In this document: one piece after another, positions 1 to 8,809 of the stretch
How the letters are laid out: each line of letters begins with the position of its first letter
Numbering within the stretch: position 1 is the stretch's first letter
Assembly: GCF_040518285.1 (NCBI RefSeq)
Contig: NZ_CP155449.1
Coordinates: 3,224,001 to 3,288,000, forward strand
DNA: 64,000 nt
Direction of reading: 5' to 3'
Origin: Knoellia sp. S7-12
Lineage (GTDB): Bacteria; Actinomycetota; Actinomycetes; Actinomycetales; Dermatophilaceae
Program-made: the position numbers and the translations under genes
Notes under the pieces: generated by a model
Database searches by the model: none
Told to the model about the DNA's origin: nothing
Seen by the model: the letters and a program-made list of their open reading frames with translations, nothing else

Positions 1-155
1 TCGACCTCGAGCCCCACGGGCACCTGGTGCGGGTCCGCACCGACGTCCTCAGCGCCGACATCACCCCAGCAGCCGTGGCCGACCTGCGGCTCGCAAGAGG
101 CGACCGCGTCGTGCTCTCGGTGAAGGCAACCGAGATCCACCTGCACCGCGCGTGA
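1..155 (+). CDS. ABC transporter ATP-binding protein, C-terminal end (TOBE domain)
   Basis: Only the last 50 or so codons are in the window; the frame is open from base 3 to a TGA at 153-155. The peptide contains VRVRTDVLSADI and ends VLSVKATEIHLHRA, which reads like a C-terminal TOBE oligonucleotide/anion-binding domain of an import ATPase. The KATEIHLHR ending resembles molybdate (ModC-type) ATPases. The nucleotide-binding domain is outside the window, so the substrate is inferred from the tail alone. Confidence 0.55.
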   Translation, partial: DLEPHGHLVRVRTDVLSADITPAAVADLRLARGDRVVLSVKATEIHLHRA

Positions 156-185
156 ACTTCGAGTGCAGGTCACGGTTAGCCTCGG

Positions 186-1190
186 ATGATGACTTCTGGT
201 TCCGCACTGCCCGAGTCCGCTCCGGCCCTCGTCGTGACCACTCACGGTGGAGGCGATGTTCTCGAGGTCCGGGACCAGCCCTTGCCGGAGCTCGGCAGCG
301 AGCAGGTCCTCGTCCGGGTGGCTGCCGCCGGCGTGAACTTCATCGACACCTATCAGCGCGAAGGCGTCTATCCGATCCCCACCCCGTTCGTGGGTGGCAA
401 CGAGGGTGCCGGCGAGATCGTCCGGGTTGGCGAGGACGTCAGTTGCTTCGTCGTCGGCGACCGTGTCGCGTGGGGCCAGGGACTCGGATCGGCCCAGACC
501 TATGCCGCGGTCGACACCAAGAACCTCGTCCACGTCCCGCCGGGCGTCGACCTCGAGACCGCAGCCGCCGCGATGCTCCAGGGCCTCACCGCGCACTACC
601 TCTCCACCAGCACGTATGGCGTGCAGCAGGGTTGCGTGGCGCTCGTCCATGCCGCCGCCGGGGGCGTCGGCCAGCTCCTGACCCAGATGATCAAGAAGCG
701 CGGCGGGCGCGTCATCGCCACCGCCGGGTCCACCGAGAAGCTCGAGACCGCCCGCGCGCGCGGCGCTGACGAGCTCATCAACTATGCCGAAGTCGACGAC
801 CTCGCAGCAGCCGTCAGAGAACTCACCGACGGACAGGGCGTCGACGTGGTCTATGACGGAGTCGGCAAGGACACCTTCGAGGCCTCGCTGGCCTCACTGC
901 GGCCACGCGGGCTCATGGTGCTCTATGGCGCGGCGAGTGGTCAGGTCCCACCTCTTGACCTCCAGCGCCTCAACAAGCTCGGCTCGCTCTTTGTCACCCG
1001 CCCGAGTCTGGGCGCCTACATCTCGACGCCCGATGAGCTTCGCGCCCGCGCGACCGAGTTGTTCGAGTGGATCTCGTCGGGTGAGGTGCAGGTCAGCATC
1101 GGCGGGCGCTACCCGCTGAGTGACGCACCCACGGCATACGCCGATCTCGAAGGACGTCGCACGCAAGGCAAGTTGATCCTCATCCCCTGA
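186..1190 (+). CDS. qor: NADPH:quinone oxidoreductase, zinc-independent MDR family
   Basis: This 334-residue protein is the normal length for quinone oxidoreductase (QOR), a cytosolic NADPH-dependent one- or two-electron reductase of quinones. The N-terminal GroES-like half contains VAAAGVNFIDTYQREG. The Rossmann half carries the nucleotide loop HAAAGGVGQL near residue 158, followed by a typical K-R-G-G-R-VIATAGS stretch, and the C-terminus ends with EGRRTQGKLILIP. The zinc-ligand cysteines of alcohol dehydrogenases are absent. Two ATGs are adjacent at 186 and 189, and either could be used. It starts 30 bp after the preceding ABC gene but is probably functionally unrelated to it. Confidence 0.85.
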   Translation: MMTSGSALPESAPALVVTTHGGGDVLEVRDQPLPELGSEQVLVRVAAAGVNFIDTYQREGVYPIPTPFVGGNEGAGEIVRVGEDVSCFVVGDRVAWGQGLGSAQTYAAVDTKNLVHVPPGVDLETAAAAMLQGLTAHYLSTSTYGVQQGCVALVHAAAGGVGQLLTQMIKKRGGRVIATAGSTEKLETARARGADELINYAEVDDLAAAVRELTDGQGVDVVYDGVGKDTFEASLASLRPRGLMVLYGAASGQVPPLDLQRLNKLGSLFVTRPSLGAYISTPDELRARATELFEWISSGEVQVSIGGRYPLSDAPTAYADLEGRRTQGKLILIP

Positions 1191-1282
1191 ACCGGTGACA
1201 CGCCACCCAGCCCCGGGATACAGTCCGCCCAGCACCGACGTGCGATCGCGCGGGGGTGGTCTGATTCCAAGGGGATATATTC

Positions 1283-3394
1283 ATGAAGCGCTGGTCTCGC
1301 GTGTCGTCTCTGGGCGCGCTCATTCTCGTCGCGGCTGTGTGCGCGACCACCTCTCCCGTCACCGCCTCGGCAGCAGCACCCACGCTGTCCGTCGCACCAC
1401 GCAACGAGCTGACCATCGTCGCCCCCGCCGGTGCGGTCGTGCCCTCCGTCACCACCCAGACGCCGGGGATCACCGGGTTCGGCTCGAGCCGAACGTGGGC
1501 CACGGGCACGATGTCCGTGCAGCTGAGCGCCTTCACGGGCGAGACGTTCAAGGTCGGCACCTTCCAGTCCGGCCATGCCGCCGGCCGACTAGGGGTGAGC
1601 ATCACGAACAACGGGGCCAGCTGCACCGACGGCGCTTCCTCGCGGGTCACCGTCCACGAGTTCACCTACGACGGTGACGGGCTCACCTCGTTGGCCGCCA
1701 CACTCCAGGCCAACTGCTCCGGAACCGGCCAGACCGTTGCAGAGCTCCGCTTCAACAGCACCGTAGGCGCCCAGCGTGTCGGCGGCCTGCGGCTGGGCCA
1801 GGACGGCGCGTTGCGGCGGGTCACCCTCACGACCCCCGAGGCAACCACGGTTCAGGACATCTTCTGGGCCGGCGACCTCACCGTCGTGGTCAAGGCCAAC
1901 ACCTGCAACGGTGCTTCCCTCCCGGCTGGCGGAACCTGCTACGTCGATGTCGTCCCCCGTACGCTCGAGGAAGGCGGCGAGTACATCGCGCTCTCAATTC
2001 GTGACGCCGAGGCCAAGCGCCTCGACACGGTCTCGATCACCGCACTCGGCCTGCAGAGCCCCGAAGGCGCCTACACCCCGCTCGCCACGGCGAAGCGGTT
2101 CCTCGACACTCGGCCTGGGAACGTACCGCTCCGCGCCGGCACCCCCCGCGACCTCCAAGTCCTGGGCGTCAACGGCATGCCCTCCACCGGCATCTCGACC
2201 GTCGTTGTCAACATCACGGTCGTCGCGCCCAACACTGGCGGCTATCTGACGGCCTACCCCGCCGGCACGACCGCACCCACGGCGTCGTCGATGAACTTTT
2301 CCAAGGGCCAGACCATCGCCAACCTCGTGACCGTCCGGGCGAACGCCGGCAAGATCCGCCTCCTGACGAGCGCCACCACCCACGTACTCGTCGACGTTGT
2401 CGGCTACTACCGCAACCTCGCAGGGACGTCGTCCGACCCACGAGCCTACGGCTCCTTCCAGCAGGTCGAGCCTTACCGTCTCTACGACAGCCGTAAGGAT
2501 GTCAAGGTCAACGGTTACGAGATCTTTGACCTCTGGACCGACTTCGGTGACGACTTCAACCGCCGCACGAAGGCGCTCGCCATCAACGTCACGGTGGTGG
2601 CACCCGAGGGTCCCGGCCACCTCACCGTGTGGAACGGCCTGAACTCAACCACCGTCCCCAACACGTCGACGCTGAACTTCACCGCTGGTCGCACCGTCCC
2701 GAACATGACCGTCGTCCCGGTCAGCCTGTGCTACAGCTGCAACGCCGCGGGCACGGGCGTTCCGGCCTTCAGCATCGCCAATGCGTCCTCAAAGCGGGTT
2801 CATGTCGTCGTCGACGTCGTTGGCGTCTTCGACGACAACAGCGTTGAATTCGGTTCGCGCCTCAAGCCCCTCGCCACCCCCAAGCGCGTGGTCGACACAC
2901 GCGCCAGCCTGGGCTTCAAAACACTCGGCGCGGGCGCGACTGGGACCGCGAGCGCGGCCTCAGTGAGCACACCGTGGACCACCTCGTTGTCGGGCAACCT
3001 CACGGCGGTGGGGCCGACGAAGTACACATGGCTGACCATCTGGGAGGCTGGCACACCCAAATCGGGGGTCAGCTCGATGAACCCCTACCCGGGTCAGAAC
3101 GTGGCAGCCATGGTCATGCCCGGCATCTCCGACGCCCGACAGTTCTCGGTGAACAACGCCGTCGGAACGACGAACGTCATCCTTGACGTCGTCGGTACGT
3201 TCGAGTTCTACAACACCGAGGAGTACGCACCGGAGACGGGCGTCTTCACGGCCGACACGGGCCTCGTGGCCAGTGAGGCCCCCGGCGCACTCACCAAGGC
3301 ACCGGACAGCAAGGGCATCGCTCCCGACAAGGCCTCGGCAAGCAGGACCGGGTCCCCGGCCTCGGCCCCGGCCTCGAAGGTCAACTCGCGCTGA
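1283..3394 (+). CDS. Secreted surface protein with three DTR/VDVVG repeat modules
   Basis: The 703-residue product begins with a clear Sec signal peptide (MKRWSR, hydrophobic core ALILVAAVCA, then A-rich cleavage region near residue 32), so it is exported. After about 240 residues of beta-rich sequence there are three related modules of about 120-150 residues. Each opens with a motif such as KRFLDTR, YRLYDSR or KRVVDTR and closes with VDVVGYY, VDVVGVF or LDVVGTF. The C-terminal 50 residues are a low-complexity Ala/Ser/Pro/Lys tail with no sorting motif. I recognise the repeat type from actinobacterial secreted proteins but know no function. The start is supported by AAGGGG about 8 bases upstream; a TACAGT -10-like hexamer lies at 1219-1224. 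Confidence 0.7.
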   Translation: MKRWSRVSSLGALILVAAVCATTSPVTASAAAPTLSVAPRNELTIVAPAGAVVPSVTTQTPGITGFGSSRTWATGTMSVQLSAFTGETFKVGTFQSGHAAGRLGVSITNNGASCTDGASSRVTVHEFTYDGDGLTSLAATLQANCSGTGQTVAELRFNSTVGAQRVGGLRLGQDGALRRVTLTTPEATTVQDIFWAGDLTVVVKANTCNGASLPAGGTCYVDVVPRTLEEGGEYIALSIRDAEAKRLDTVSITALGLQSPEGAYTPLATAKRFLDTRPGNVPLRAGTPRDLQVLGVNGMPSTGISTVVVNITVVAPNTGGYLTAYPAGTTAPTASSMNFSKGQTIANLVTVRANAGKIRLLTSATTHVLVDVVGYYRNLAGTSSDPRAYGSFQQVEPYRLYDSRKDVKVNGYEIFDLWTDFGDDFNRRTKALAINVTVVAPEGPGHLTVWNGLNSTTVPNTSTLNFTAGRTVPNMTVVPVSLCYSCNAAGTGVPAFSIANASSKRVHVVVDVVGVFDDNSVEFGSRLKPLATPKRVVDTRASLGFKTLGAGATGTASAASVSTPWTTSLSGNLTAVGPTKYTWLTIWEAGTPKSGVSSMNPYPGQNVAAMVMPGISDARQFSVNNAVGTTNVILDVVGTFEFYNTEEYAPETGVFTADTGLVASEAPGALTKAPDSKGIAPDKASASRTGSPASAPASKVNSR

Positions 3395-3397
3395 CCC

Positions 3398-3457
3398 GCA
3401 CAGCATCGACGCGGAAGGCCCGCTCCGATCGTTGATCGGGCGGGCCTTCCGCTGTGC
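3398..3457. terminator. Bidirectional hairpin terminator
   Basis: A perfect 13-bp inverted repeat (GCGGAAGGCCCGC at 3411-3423, its complement at 3440-3452) is flanked by a second matching pair GCACAGC/GCTGTGC. It lies between the convergent secreted-protein and membrane-protein genes and can serve both strands. No U-tract follows, as is usual in high-GC actinobacteria. Confidence 0.75.
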
Positions 3458-3494
3458 TGCCAGCCGGAGATGAGGGACTCCGACCGGAGCTGAC

Positions 3495-3839
3495 TCAGGT
3501 CCAGAGCACGGCGATGGCAGTGTTGAGAACGGCGAGCGCACCCGCCGCGTGGACGAGTTGCGGGTTGCCCTGGCCGCGACGCTCACGACCGGCCGCGATC
3601 TCGGCGCAGGCCGCCACGGCGATCGCAATGAGGAGCTTGACGCCGATCTTGGTGTGGTTCAACGGGTCGTCACCTGCCTCGTTGAGGCCGACGAGGAGGA
3701 GCCCGGTGATGATCTGTGCACGCGCACCCCACACGAGCGCCGGCGTCGGGATGCCACGTGAGACGAACACGGCGCTGCCGATGATCGCGGCGAGGCCGAG
3801 CAGGTGCAGGAACACGAAGACGTTGGTGAGGAATTCCAT
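3495..3839 (-). CDS. Small integral membrane protein of unknown function
   Basis: The 114-residue protein has about four hydrophobic segments: residues 7-27 (FVFLHLLGLAAIIGSAVFV), 37-55, 66-85 and 95-112. It is therefore almost entirely membrane-embedded. The charged loop around GLNEAGDDPLNHTKIGVK lies between the second and third helices. I do not recognise a characterised family. It lies 41 bp downstream of the response-regulator gene on the same strand, so it may be co-transcribed with that two-component system, but nothing in the sequence shows a functional link. Confidence 0.65.
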   Translation of the reverse strand: MEFLTNVFVFLHLLGLAAIIGSAVFVSRGIPTPALVWGARAQIITGLLLVGLNEAGDDPLNHTKIGVKLLIAIAVAACAEIAAGRERRGQGNPQLVHAAGALAVLNTAIAVLWT

Positions 3840-3880
3840 GCGCCGAGGCTATCGAGGACCAGTTCACTCCTGGACAGCAC

Positions 3881-4621
3881 TCACACCAGGCGGCGGCCCA
3901 TCGCCCACGCCGTGAGCTCGTGTCGCGATGACAACTGCAGCTTGCGGAGCACCGACGACACGTGGGTCTCGACGGTCTTGACCGAGATGAAGAGCTCCTT
4001 GGCGACTTCCTTGTATTGGTAGCCGCGGGCGATGAGACGCATGACCTCGCGCTCCCGGGCCGACAGCCGGTCAAGCTCCTCGTCGACCTCGGCGATCTCG
4101 CCGGCCGCAGCACCGAAGGCGTCCAGTACGAAGCCCGCGAGCCGAGGGGAGAACACCGCGTCGCCATCAGCCACCCGCCGCACTGCCGTCCCCAGATCGC
4201 GCGCGGTGATCGTCTTGGTGACGTAGCCGCGAGCGCCCGCCCGGATGACCGCGATGACGTCTTCGGCAGCGTCCGACACCGACAGGGCCAGGAAGCGCAC
4301 CGGCGCACCGGCCTCGGTCTCGACCCCGAAGCAGCCGTTGATGACGTCGGCGCCACCCTTGCCCGTGCCACCAGGCAGGTGGACGTCGAGAAGCACGACA
4401 TCGGGCCGGGTCTCGCGGATGACCTTGACCGCAGCCTCGACGTCAGGAGCCTCACCGACGATCTCGATCGCGGCACCGGCATCCTCCGCCAGCTCACTGC
4501 GCACACCGGTGCGGAACATTCGGTGGTCGTCGACGAGGACGACCCGAACCGGGCCGGTGCGCGGTGCGGCTGGCTTCTTGGACTGGGTGGGCTGCGTGGG
4601 CTGTGTGGGCTGTGTGTTCAT
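3881..4621 (-). CDS. NarL/LuxR-family response regulator (LiaR/PspC-linked)
   Basis: This 246-residue protein pairs a receiver with a LuxR-type HTH. After a Pro/Thr/Gln tandem N-terminus (PTQ repeated) the receiver starts at VVLVDDH (acidic pair at 31-32). The phosphoacceptor is Asp79 in VVLLDVHLPGG, and the conserved Lys is in GYVTKTI. The C-terminal HTH contains LSAREREVMRLIARG and KTVETHVSSVLRKL, the recognition-helix pattern. Its ATG overlaps the stop of the histidine kinase by 4 bp (ATGA), so the two are translationally coupled. Targets probably include the divergent PspC operon; see the repeats at 5943-5968. Confidence 0.9.
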   Translation of the reverse strand: MNTQPTQPTQPTQSKKPAAPRTGPVRVVLVDDHRMFRTGVRSELAEDAGAAIEIVGEAPDVEAAVKVIRETRPDVVLLDVHLPGGTGKGGADVINGCFGVETEAGAPVRFLALSVSDAAEDVIAVIRAGARGYVTKTITARDLGTAVRRVADGDAVFSPRLAGFVLDAFGAAAGEIAEVDEELDRLSAREREVMRLIARGYQYKEVAKELFISVKTVETHVSSVLRKLQLSSRHELTAWAMGRRLV

Positions 4622-5880
4622 GGCTGCTCTCCTTCGAGAGGCGGCAGCGTGAGCTCCACCTCGGTTCCGTCATCACGGCGGCGGACCCGAGCGGTCCCGC
4701 CGTGTCGTTCCATCCTGCCCAGGATCGAGGCGCGAACACCCAACCGGTCCTCGGGGATGTCGTCGATGTCGAAGCCTTCGCCGCGGTCGCGAACGAAGGC
4801 ATCGACCCCACCGGGGCCGATCTCGGCGTATGCCGTGACCGGCGCCTTCCCGTGGCGGGTCGCGTTGAGCATCGCCTCCCGCATCGCCCGCACCAGGGCA
4901 GTGCCGTGCTCCTCGAGGGGGCGGTCACCGGTGACGACGAGGTCGATGACGACCCCATTGAGATCCTCGACGTCGTGCGCGGCGGCCGTGACCGCAGGGG
5001 CGAGGGACTCGTCGGAACCCGACGGGCCGGCATACAGCCACGAGCGGAGCTCGCGCTCCTGGGCACGGGCGAGCTGGGTGACCGATGCGGGATCGTGCGA
5101 GCGGCGCTGGATGAGCGCGAGGGTCTGCAGGACCGAGTCGTGCAGGTGAGCGGCGATGTCGGCGCGCTCGTTGGCGCGGGCCGCACCCTCCTGCTCCTCG
5201 CGGTAGTCGCGCCACAGGCGGACCACCCACGGGGCGGCGATGAGGGTGGCACCGACGAGGACGGCGACCGTTGCGAGGAGGGCGTCTCCGATCGCTGCGA
5301 ACGAGTTGCCGCGGATCGTGAGCACGAGGATTCCGATGATGGCAACGGTGATCCCGAGGCCTAGACGCAGGACGAGCATGCCGCGGTCCTGCTGCTGCGT
5401 CCCGAGCCACTTGGTGCGCTCCGCGTCGTCGAGGTGTGACCAGGCGACCGCGACACCCGCAGAGATGAGCAGCAGTGGCAGGAGCACTCCGGCGCGCACG
5501 TCGACGCCGGCGAACTGGAGCCCCACGACAGTGCCGATGAGGACGAGCATCCCGCCACCGGCGACATACATGCCCCACCGCGATTCACTGAGACCAGACA
5601 CCGCGCGCAGGGCACCCGGCTCACGCTGCTCGCCACCGAGGTCGCTCGACGGCGTGACGACCCAGAGGAAGAGGTAGACGGGCAGACCCGGACCGGAGAT
5701 CGCCAGCACGATGAAAGCGATGTGCACCCACCGTCGGCGCACCTCGAGATGCGCCGCGATGCCAGCGCACACTCCCCCGAGCCACCGCCCACCCAGGGGT
5801 CGGGTCAGCGCCGGACGTCCCTCATGGGGGGAGAGGTCCGGCGACTGCGCGACACGTTCGCGTTCGTACGGTGTGGCCAC
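4618..5880 (-). CDS. Sensor histidine kinase with N-terminal PspC domain
   Basis: Domain order is a PspC domain (LGGRWLGGVCAGIAAHL to about residue 80), several membrane helices, a HisKA_3-type dimerisation helix with the phosphorylated His in AAHLHDSVLQTLALIQ (about residue 246), and a C-terminal HATPase with DRGEGFDIDD as the nucleotide-binding box. PspC-containing kinases of actinobacteria sense envelope stress; that role is inferred from the family. The start chosen is the GTG at 5880, which has AGGATGGGGG just upstream. A GTG six codons earlier (5898) is the alternative. It forms an operon with the response regulator downstream. Confidence 0.88.
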   Translation of the reverse strand: MATPYERERVAQSPDLSPHEGRPALTRPLGGRWLGGVCAGIAAHLEVRRRWVHIAFIVLAISGPGLPVYLFLWVVTPSSDLGGEQREPGALRAVSGLSESRWGMYVAGGGMLVLIGTVVGLQFAGVDVRAGVLLPLLLISAGVAVAWSHLDDAERTKWLGTQQQDRGMLVLRLGLGITVAIIGILVLTIRGNSFAAIGDALLATVAVLVGATLIAAPWVVRLWRDYREEQEGAARANERADIAAHLHDSVLQTLALIQRRSHDPASVTQLARAQERELRSWLYAGPSGSDESLAPAVTAAAHDVEDLNGVVIDLVVTGDRPLEEHGTALVRAMREAMLNATRHGKAPVTAYAEIGPGGVDAFVRDRGEGFDIDDIPEDRLGVRASILGRMERHGGTARVRRRDDGTEVELTLPPLEGEQP

Positions 5881-5942
5881 ACCCCCATCCTGACGCACGA
5901 TCGCAGTGATGGCGGCGGGTGCAGGGGTCTCGTGGGGGTCAC

Positions 5943-5968
5943 GTCAGGGAGCCGTCAGGGTCGACCCT
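5943..5968. promoter_or_regulatory. Candidate response-regulator binding site in divergent promoter region
   Basis: GTCAGGG occurs at 5943-5949 and again at 5954-5960, exactly 11 bp (one helical turn) apart. The second copy runs into a perfect 12-bp palindrome, AGGGTCGACCCT (5957-5968). The elements lie in the 126-bp gap between the divergent histidine-kinase and PspC-protein genes, where the neighbouring LuxR-type regulator would be expected to act. Binding is inferred from position and symmetry only. Confidence 0.5.
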
Positions 5969-6006
5969 CATGGCAGAGGGGGGCCGCGTCGGTCACTGTT
6001 GATGAC

Positions 6007-7518
6007 ATGACGCAGACACCTCAACCGGCGGAGACCGCCCAGTCCCAGGGAAGCAAGTTCTGGGACGACATCCTCTCGATCGGCATCCCCCGCGATCGCT
6101 CCCGCCAGTGGTTCGGGGGCGTGTGCTCCGGCGTCGCCCGCAAGGTCGACGTCGACCCGGTCCTCATCCGGGCCGCCGTGATCGCGCTGACCCTCTTCGG
6201 TGGGTTCGGCATCGTCGTCTACCTCGTGGCCTGGCTGCTGATGCCGGACGAGACCGGCCGCATCATGGCCCGCGACGCCCTCAACCGCGACGGCAACGGT
6301 GACGCCGGTGGCGCCATCGCGCTGTCGGTCATCGCTCTCGTCGTCATCGCGGCGATCGTCTTCGGGGACAACGGGTTCTTCATCGGCTGGGGCATCGTCC
6401 CGCTGGCCGTGATCGGATGGTTCGTCTGGCGTCACCTGCAGCGCAAGGAAGGCGTGGCGGCCTCCCCGTGGTCTGCCTCCCAGCCTGCTCCCGTCGAATC
6501 CACTGGTCAGGCCGGCCAGAACGTGTATGCCGCGAGCGCGGCTCCGGCTTCCTACGCACCGACTGCGCCCTACGCGCCGAACGCGCCGGCCACGACGGCA
6601 GCGCCGACCGGGGCAAGCGACGGGTCTGACGGGTGGCAGCCCCCGCCGGCTCCTCCGGTCCCGCCGCGTGCGCACATGCCGCTCGCTCCCCCGCCCCCGC
6701 CGCGTCCGCGCCGCCGCTCTGCAGGCTTCGCTGGTTTCGCGCTCGTCCTCGGGGTGGCGATCGTCGGCTACGGCGCCGGCCTCATGCTCGATGACACGCT
6801 GAACTTCTCAGGCACTCGTGAGCTGTTCGGGGGCGTCATCGCCCTCGGCGCGGCCTCGCTGGCCACGATGGTCATCGGACTCATGGGGCGCCGCAGCCTC
6901 ATGTCGGTCGCCCTCGTGATGATCCTCGGCCTCGGCACCGCCGTTGCGGGCGTCGGCGAGCAGACGTGGAACGGTGGACAGGGCACCCGCACCTGGACCC
7001 CGTCGCTATCGGCGATGACCACCCGCTACGAGCACGGCGCCGGTGAGACCACCATCGACCTGCGTCCCCTCGCCGACCAGCTCGCCAACCCTTCGCAGGC
7101 GCCAGTTCCCGAGCCGACCCCGGCGCCCAGTGTCGCGCCGGCACCGAGCGCTCCGGCACCCGGCACGACAGCGTCGCCGGTTCCGACGCGGACGCCAACG
7201 CCAACGCCAACGCCAACGACAGCTCCGACGGCCGCGGTCGCCCCCGTGCCCACGGTCCCTCAGCGGATCGAAATCCGTCAGGGTGCCGGTGAGATGCGGA
7301 TCATCGTGCCGGAGGGGGCCAACGCACAGATCCACGCCACGACGACCTTCGGCGAGGTCCAGGTCCGCGGCGATCTGCCCGGCGGCGTCTCCGATCGTGA
7401 CCGGGGAGACGAGGACGGGCCCAGCGAGACGCTGACCCTCAATGTCGGCTCGGGCACGCCCACCATCATCATCCGCGCCGAGATGACGTTCGGCCAGATC
7501 ACCATCCAGGAGGGCTGA
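6007..7518 (+). CDS. PspC-domain membrane protein with LiaF-like C-terminal domain
   Basis: The 503-residue protein starts at ATG 6007; the frame is open further upstream, but that extension overlaps the divergent kinase. Residues 25-85 form a PspC domain (FGGVCSGVARKVDVDP followed by a hydrophobic helix). More helices follow, then a Pro/Ala-rich cytoplasmic linker, two to three further helices, and a Pro/Thr spacer encoded by a (CCAACG)n-like microsatellite at 7190-7215. The C-terminal 80 residues (RIEIRQGAGEMRIIVP ... AEMTFGQITIQEG) look like the beta-helical DUF2154/LiaF domain. LiaF/PspC proteins modulate envelope-stress kinases, fitting the divergent two-component genes. The next gene follows after 3 bp. 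Confidence 0.8.
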   Translation: MTQTPQPAETAQSQGSKFWDDILSIGIPRDRSRQWFGGVCSGVARKVDVDPVLIRAAVIALTLFGGFGIVVYLVAWLLMPDETGRIMARDALNRDGNGDAGGAIALSVIALVVIAAIVFGDNGFFIGWGIVPLAVIGWFVWRHLQRKEGVAASPWSASQPAPVESTGQAGQNVYAASAAPASYAPTAPYAPNAPATTAAPTGASDGSDGWQPPPAPPVPPRAHMPLAPPPPPRPRRRSAGFAGFALVLGVAIVGYGAGLMLDDTLNFSGTRELFGGVIALGAASLATMVIGLMGRRSLMSVALVMILGLGTAVAGVGEQTWNGGQGTRTWTPSLSAMTTRYEHGAGETTIDLRPLADQLANPSQAPVPEPTPAPSVAPAPSAPAPGTTASPVPTRTPTPTPTPTTAPTAAVAPVPTVPQRIEIRQGAGEMRIIVPEGANAQIHATTTFGEVQVRGDLPGGVSDRDRGDEDGPSETLTLNVGSGTPTIIIRAEMTFGQITIQEG

Positions 7519-7521
7519 CCC

Positions 7522-8061
7522 ATGAGCCAGCAGGACGCAGCCAAGAACGATCCCACGCAGAACGACCCCACCCAGAACGACCCGACTCAGAGCGAGCCGA
7601 CCCTGGACGACCCGACTCACAGAAAGCCCATCCAGAACGACGAGACCACCACCATCGAGACCCTTGGCGATGAGTCGGACACCGCGCCGACCAGCGCACT
7701 GCCCCTGTCCCACTCCCCCGAACCGGCACTCGTGCCGGCGTCGGAGCCGGTGTCCGGCATGGACTCCAGGCCCGTGGACCCCTCTCCCGCGCAGCCGTAC
7801 GCGGCGACGGCAACGCATGCATCCCCGTATGCCGCGCGGTCGACGCACACGGCGGTGCCCGAGTTCAAGTCCGGCCCGGCTCCGACGACGTCCGTCTTCG
7901 GACTCCTGGGCCTGCTCACCGCGATCGCGGTGCTCGTCACGCAGGCCACCGATCTCGACATCCCCTGGGGTGTCGTGGGACCCGTCGCCGTCGTCGGCGC
8001 CGGCGTCCTGCTCGTCGTCCTCGGACTGGCGGGCCTGCGTGGTCAGCGATTCAGGGGATGA
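7522..8061 (+). CDS. Hypothetical membrane protein with NDPTQ repeats
   Basis: The gene starts 3 bp after the PspC-protein gene and is surely in its operon. The 179-residue product begins with an acidic, Asn/Asp/Pro/Thr/Gln-rich region holding near-tandem NDPTQ units (15-bp DNA repeats around 7546-7605). It continues through about 110 disordered residues and ends with two hydrophobic helices, TSVFGLLGLLTAIAVLV and VVGPVAVVGAGVLLVVLGL. A soluble disordered N-terminus anchored by a C-terminal hairpin is the simplest reading. Function is unknown; context suggests an accessory part of the envelope-stress system. Confidence 0.65.
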   Translation: MSQQDAAKNDPTQNDPTQNDPTQSEPTLDDPTHRKPIQNDETTTIETLGDESDTAPTSALPLSHSPEPALVPASEPVSGMDSRPVDPSPAQPYAATATHASPYAARSTHTAVPEFKSGPAPTTSVFGLLGLLTAIAVLVTQATDLDIPWGVVGPVAVVGAGVLLVVLGLAGLRGQRFRG

Positions 8062-8128
8062 GCTGACCTCCACGCAGGTCACGTCCAGGCAGTAGGCGTC
8101 CACGCGAAAGGCAGAGATGTCACAGCGA

Positions 8129-8809
8129 TCACGTGGACACGCCGGCGGCGGCGAGTGCTTCTGGGACCGAGCTCGCGAGCGGCAGGCTCGTGAGCTCGGT
8201 CTCGGGCATCCATCGTGCGGCCGAGGTCGAGCCCCCCACGTCAAGCACCACCGGGTCAGCCGGCTCGGGGCAGTGAGCGGTGTGGAACAGGCGGACCGCT
8301 TGGAAGTCCTCCACCCGCCCACTGGGCGCCCGTCCCACCCAGTGCCGTGTCATCACGGTGAGCAGCGCGACATCGACGACATGTTGGCCCGTCTCCTCGT
8401 GGACCTCGCGGACAACGGCGTCGGTCGGACCCTCGCCGGGATCGAGGCCGCCGCCGGGAAGGTTCCACAACCCCGCCGCATTGGTTCTGGCCGACAACTC
8501 GGTCATCAGGACGCCGCGGGAGCTGCGCACGACGGCATACGCCGCAATGCGCTGATATGGAACGGCATTCGCGACATCGCTCTCCGTCAGTCCATCGTCG
8601 TGTGCCACTGCAGCATCGACTCCACCGGGCGTCAACACACAGGTGTCCACGGCATAGGTGATCGTGAGGTTTTCGGATGTGCCACGCGTGGCTGACATCG
8701 GCCGACCAGACCAGCCGAGCGTCGCAAGCTCCGTCTCAGGATCGGCCCCATGGGCCAGGGCGAAGCGTGCGACCTCTCGATTCCCTTGCAGCGCAACGAT
8801 TTCGATCAC
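8129..8809 (-). CDS. Nudix hydrolase
   Basis: The 226-residue protein carries a complete Nudix box: GGGLDPGEGPTDAVVREVHEE followed by TGQ (about residues 118-141), the Mg2+ site for hydrolysing nucleoside diphosphates linked to another moiety. About 85 residues precede the Nudix fold, starting MIEIVALQGNREVARFAL, and I do not recognise that part. Its ATG overlaps the stop of the upstream glycosyltransferase by 4 bp, indicating translational coupling. The substrate cannot be read from the sequence. Confidence 0.85.
   Translation of the reverse strand: MIEIVALQGNREVARFALAHGADPETELATLGWSGRPMSATRGTSENLTITYAVDTCVLTPGGVDAAVAHDDGLTESDVANAVPYQRIAAYAVVRSSRGVLMTELSARTNAAGLWNLPGGGLDPGEGPTDAVVREVHEETGQHVVDVALLTVMTRHWVGRAPSGRVEDFQAVRLFHTAHCPEPADPVVLDVGGSTSAARWMPETELTSLPLASSVPEALAAAGVST

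Noticed and set aside
5722..6006. Longer N-terminus of the PspC-domain protein
   Set aside because: It would overlap the divergent kinase gene; the family-like sequence starts at ATG 6007.
7190..7216. (CCAACG)n repeat as a possible regulatory microsatellite
   Set aside because: It lies inside the PspC-protein gene and simply codes a Thr-Pro spacer.
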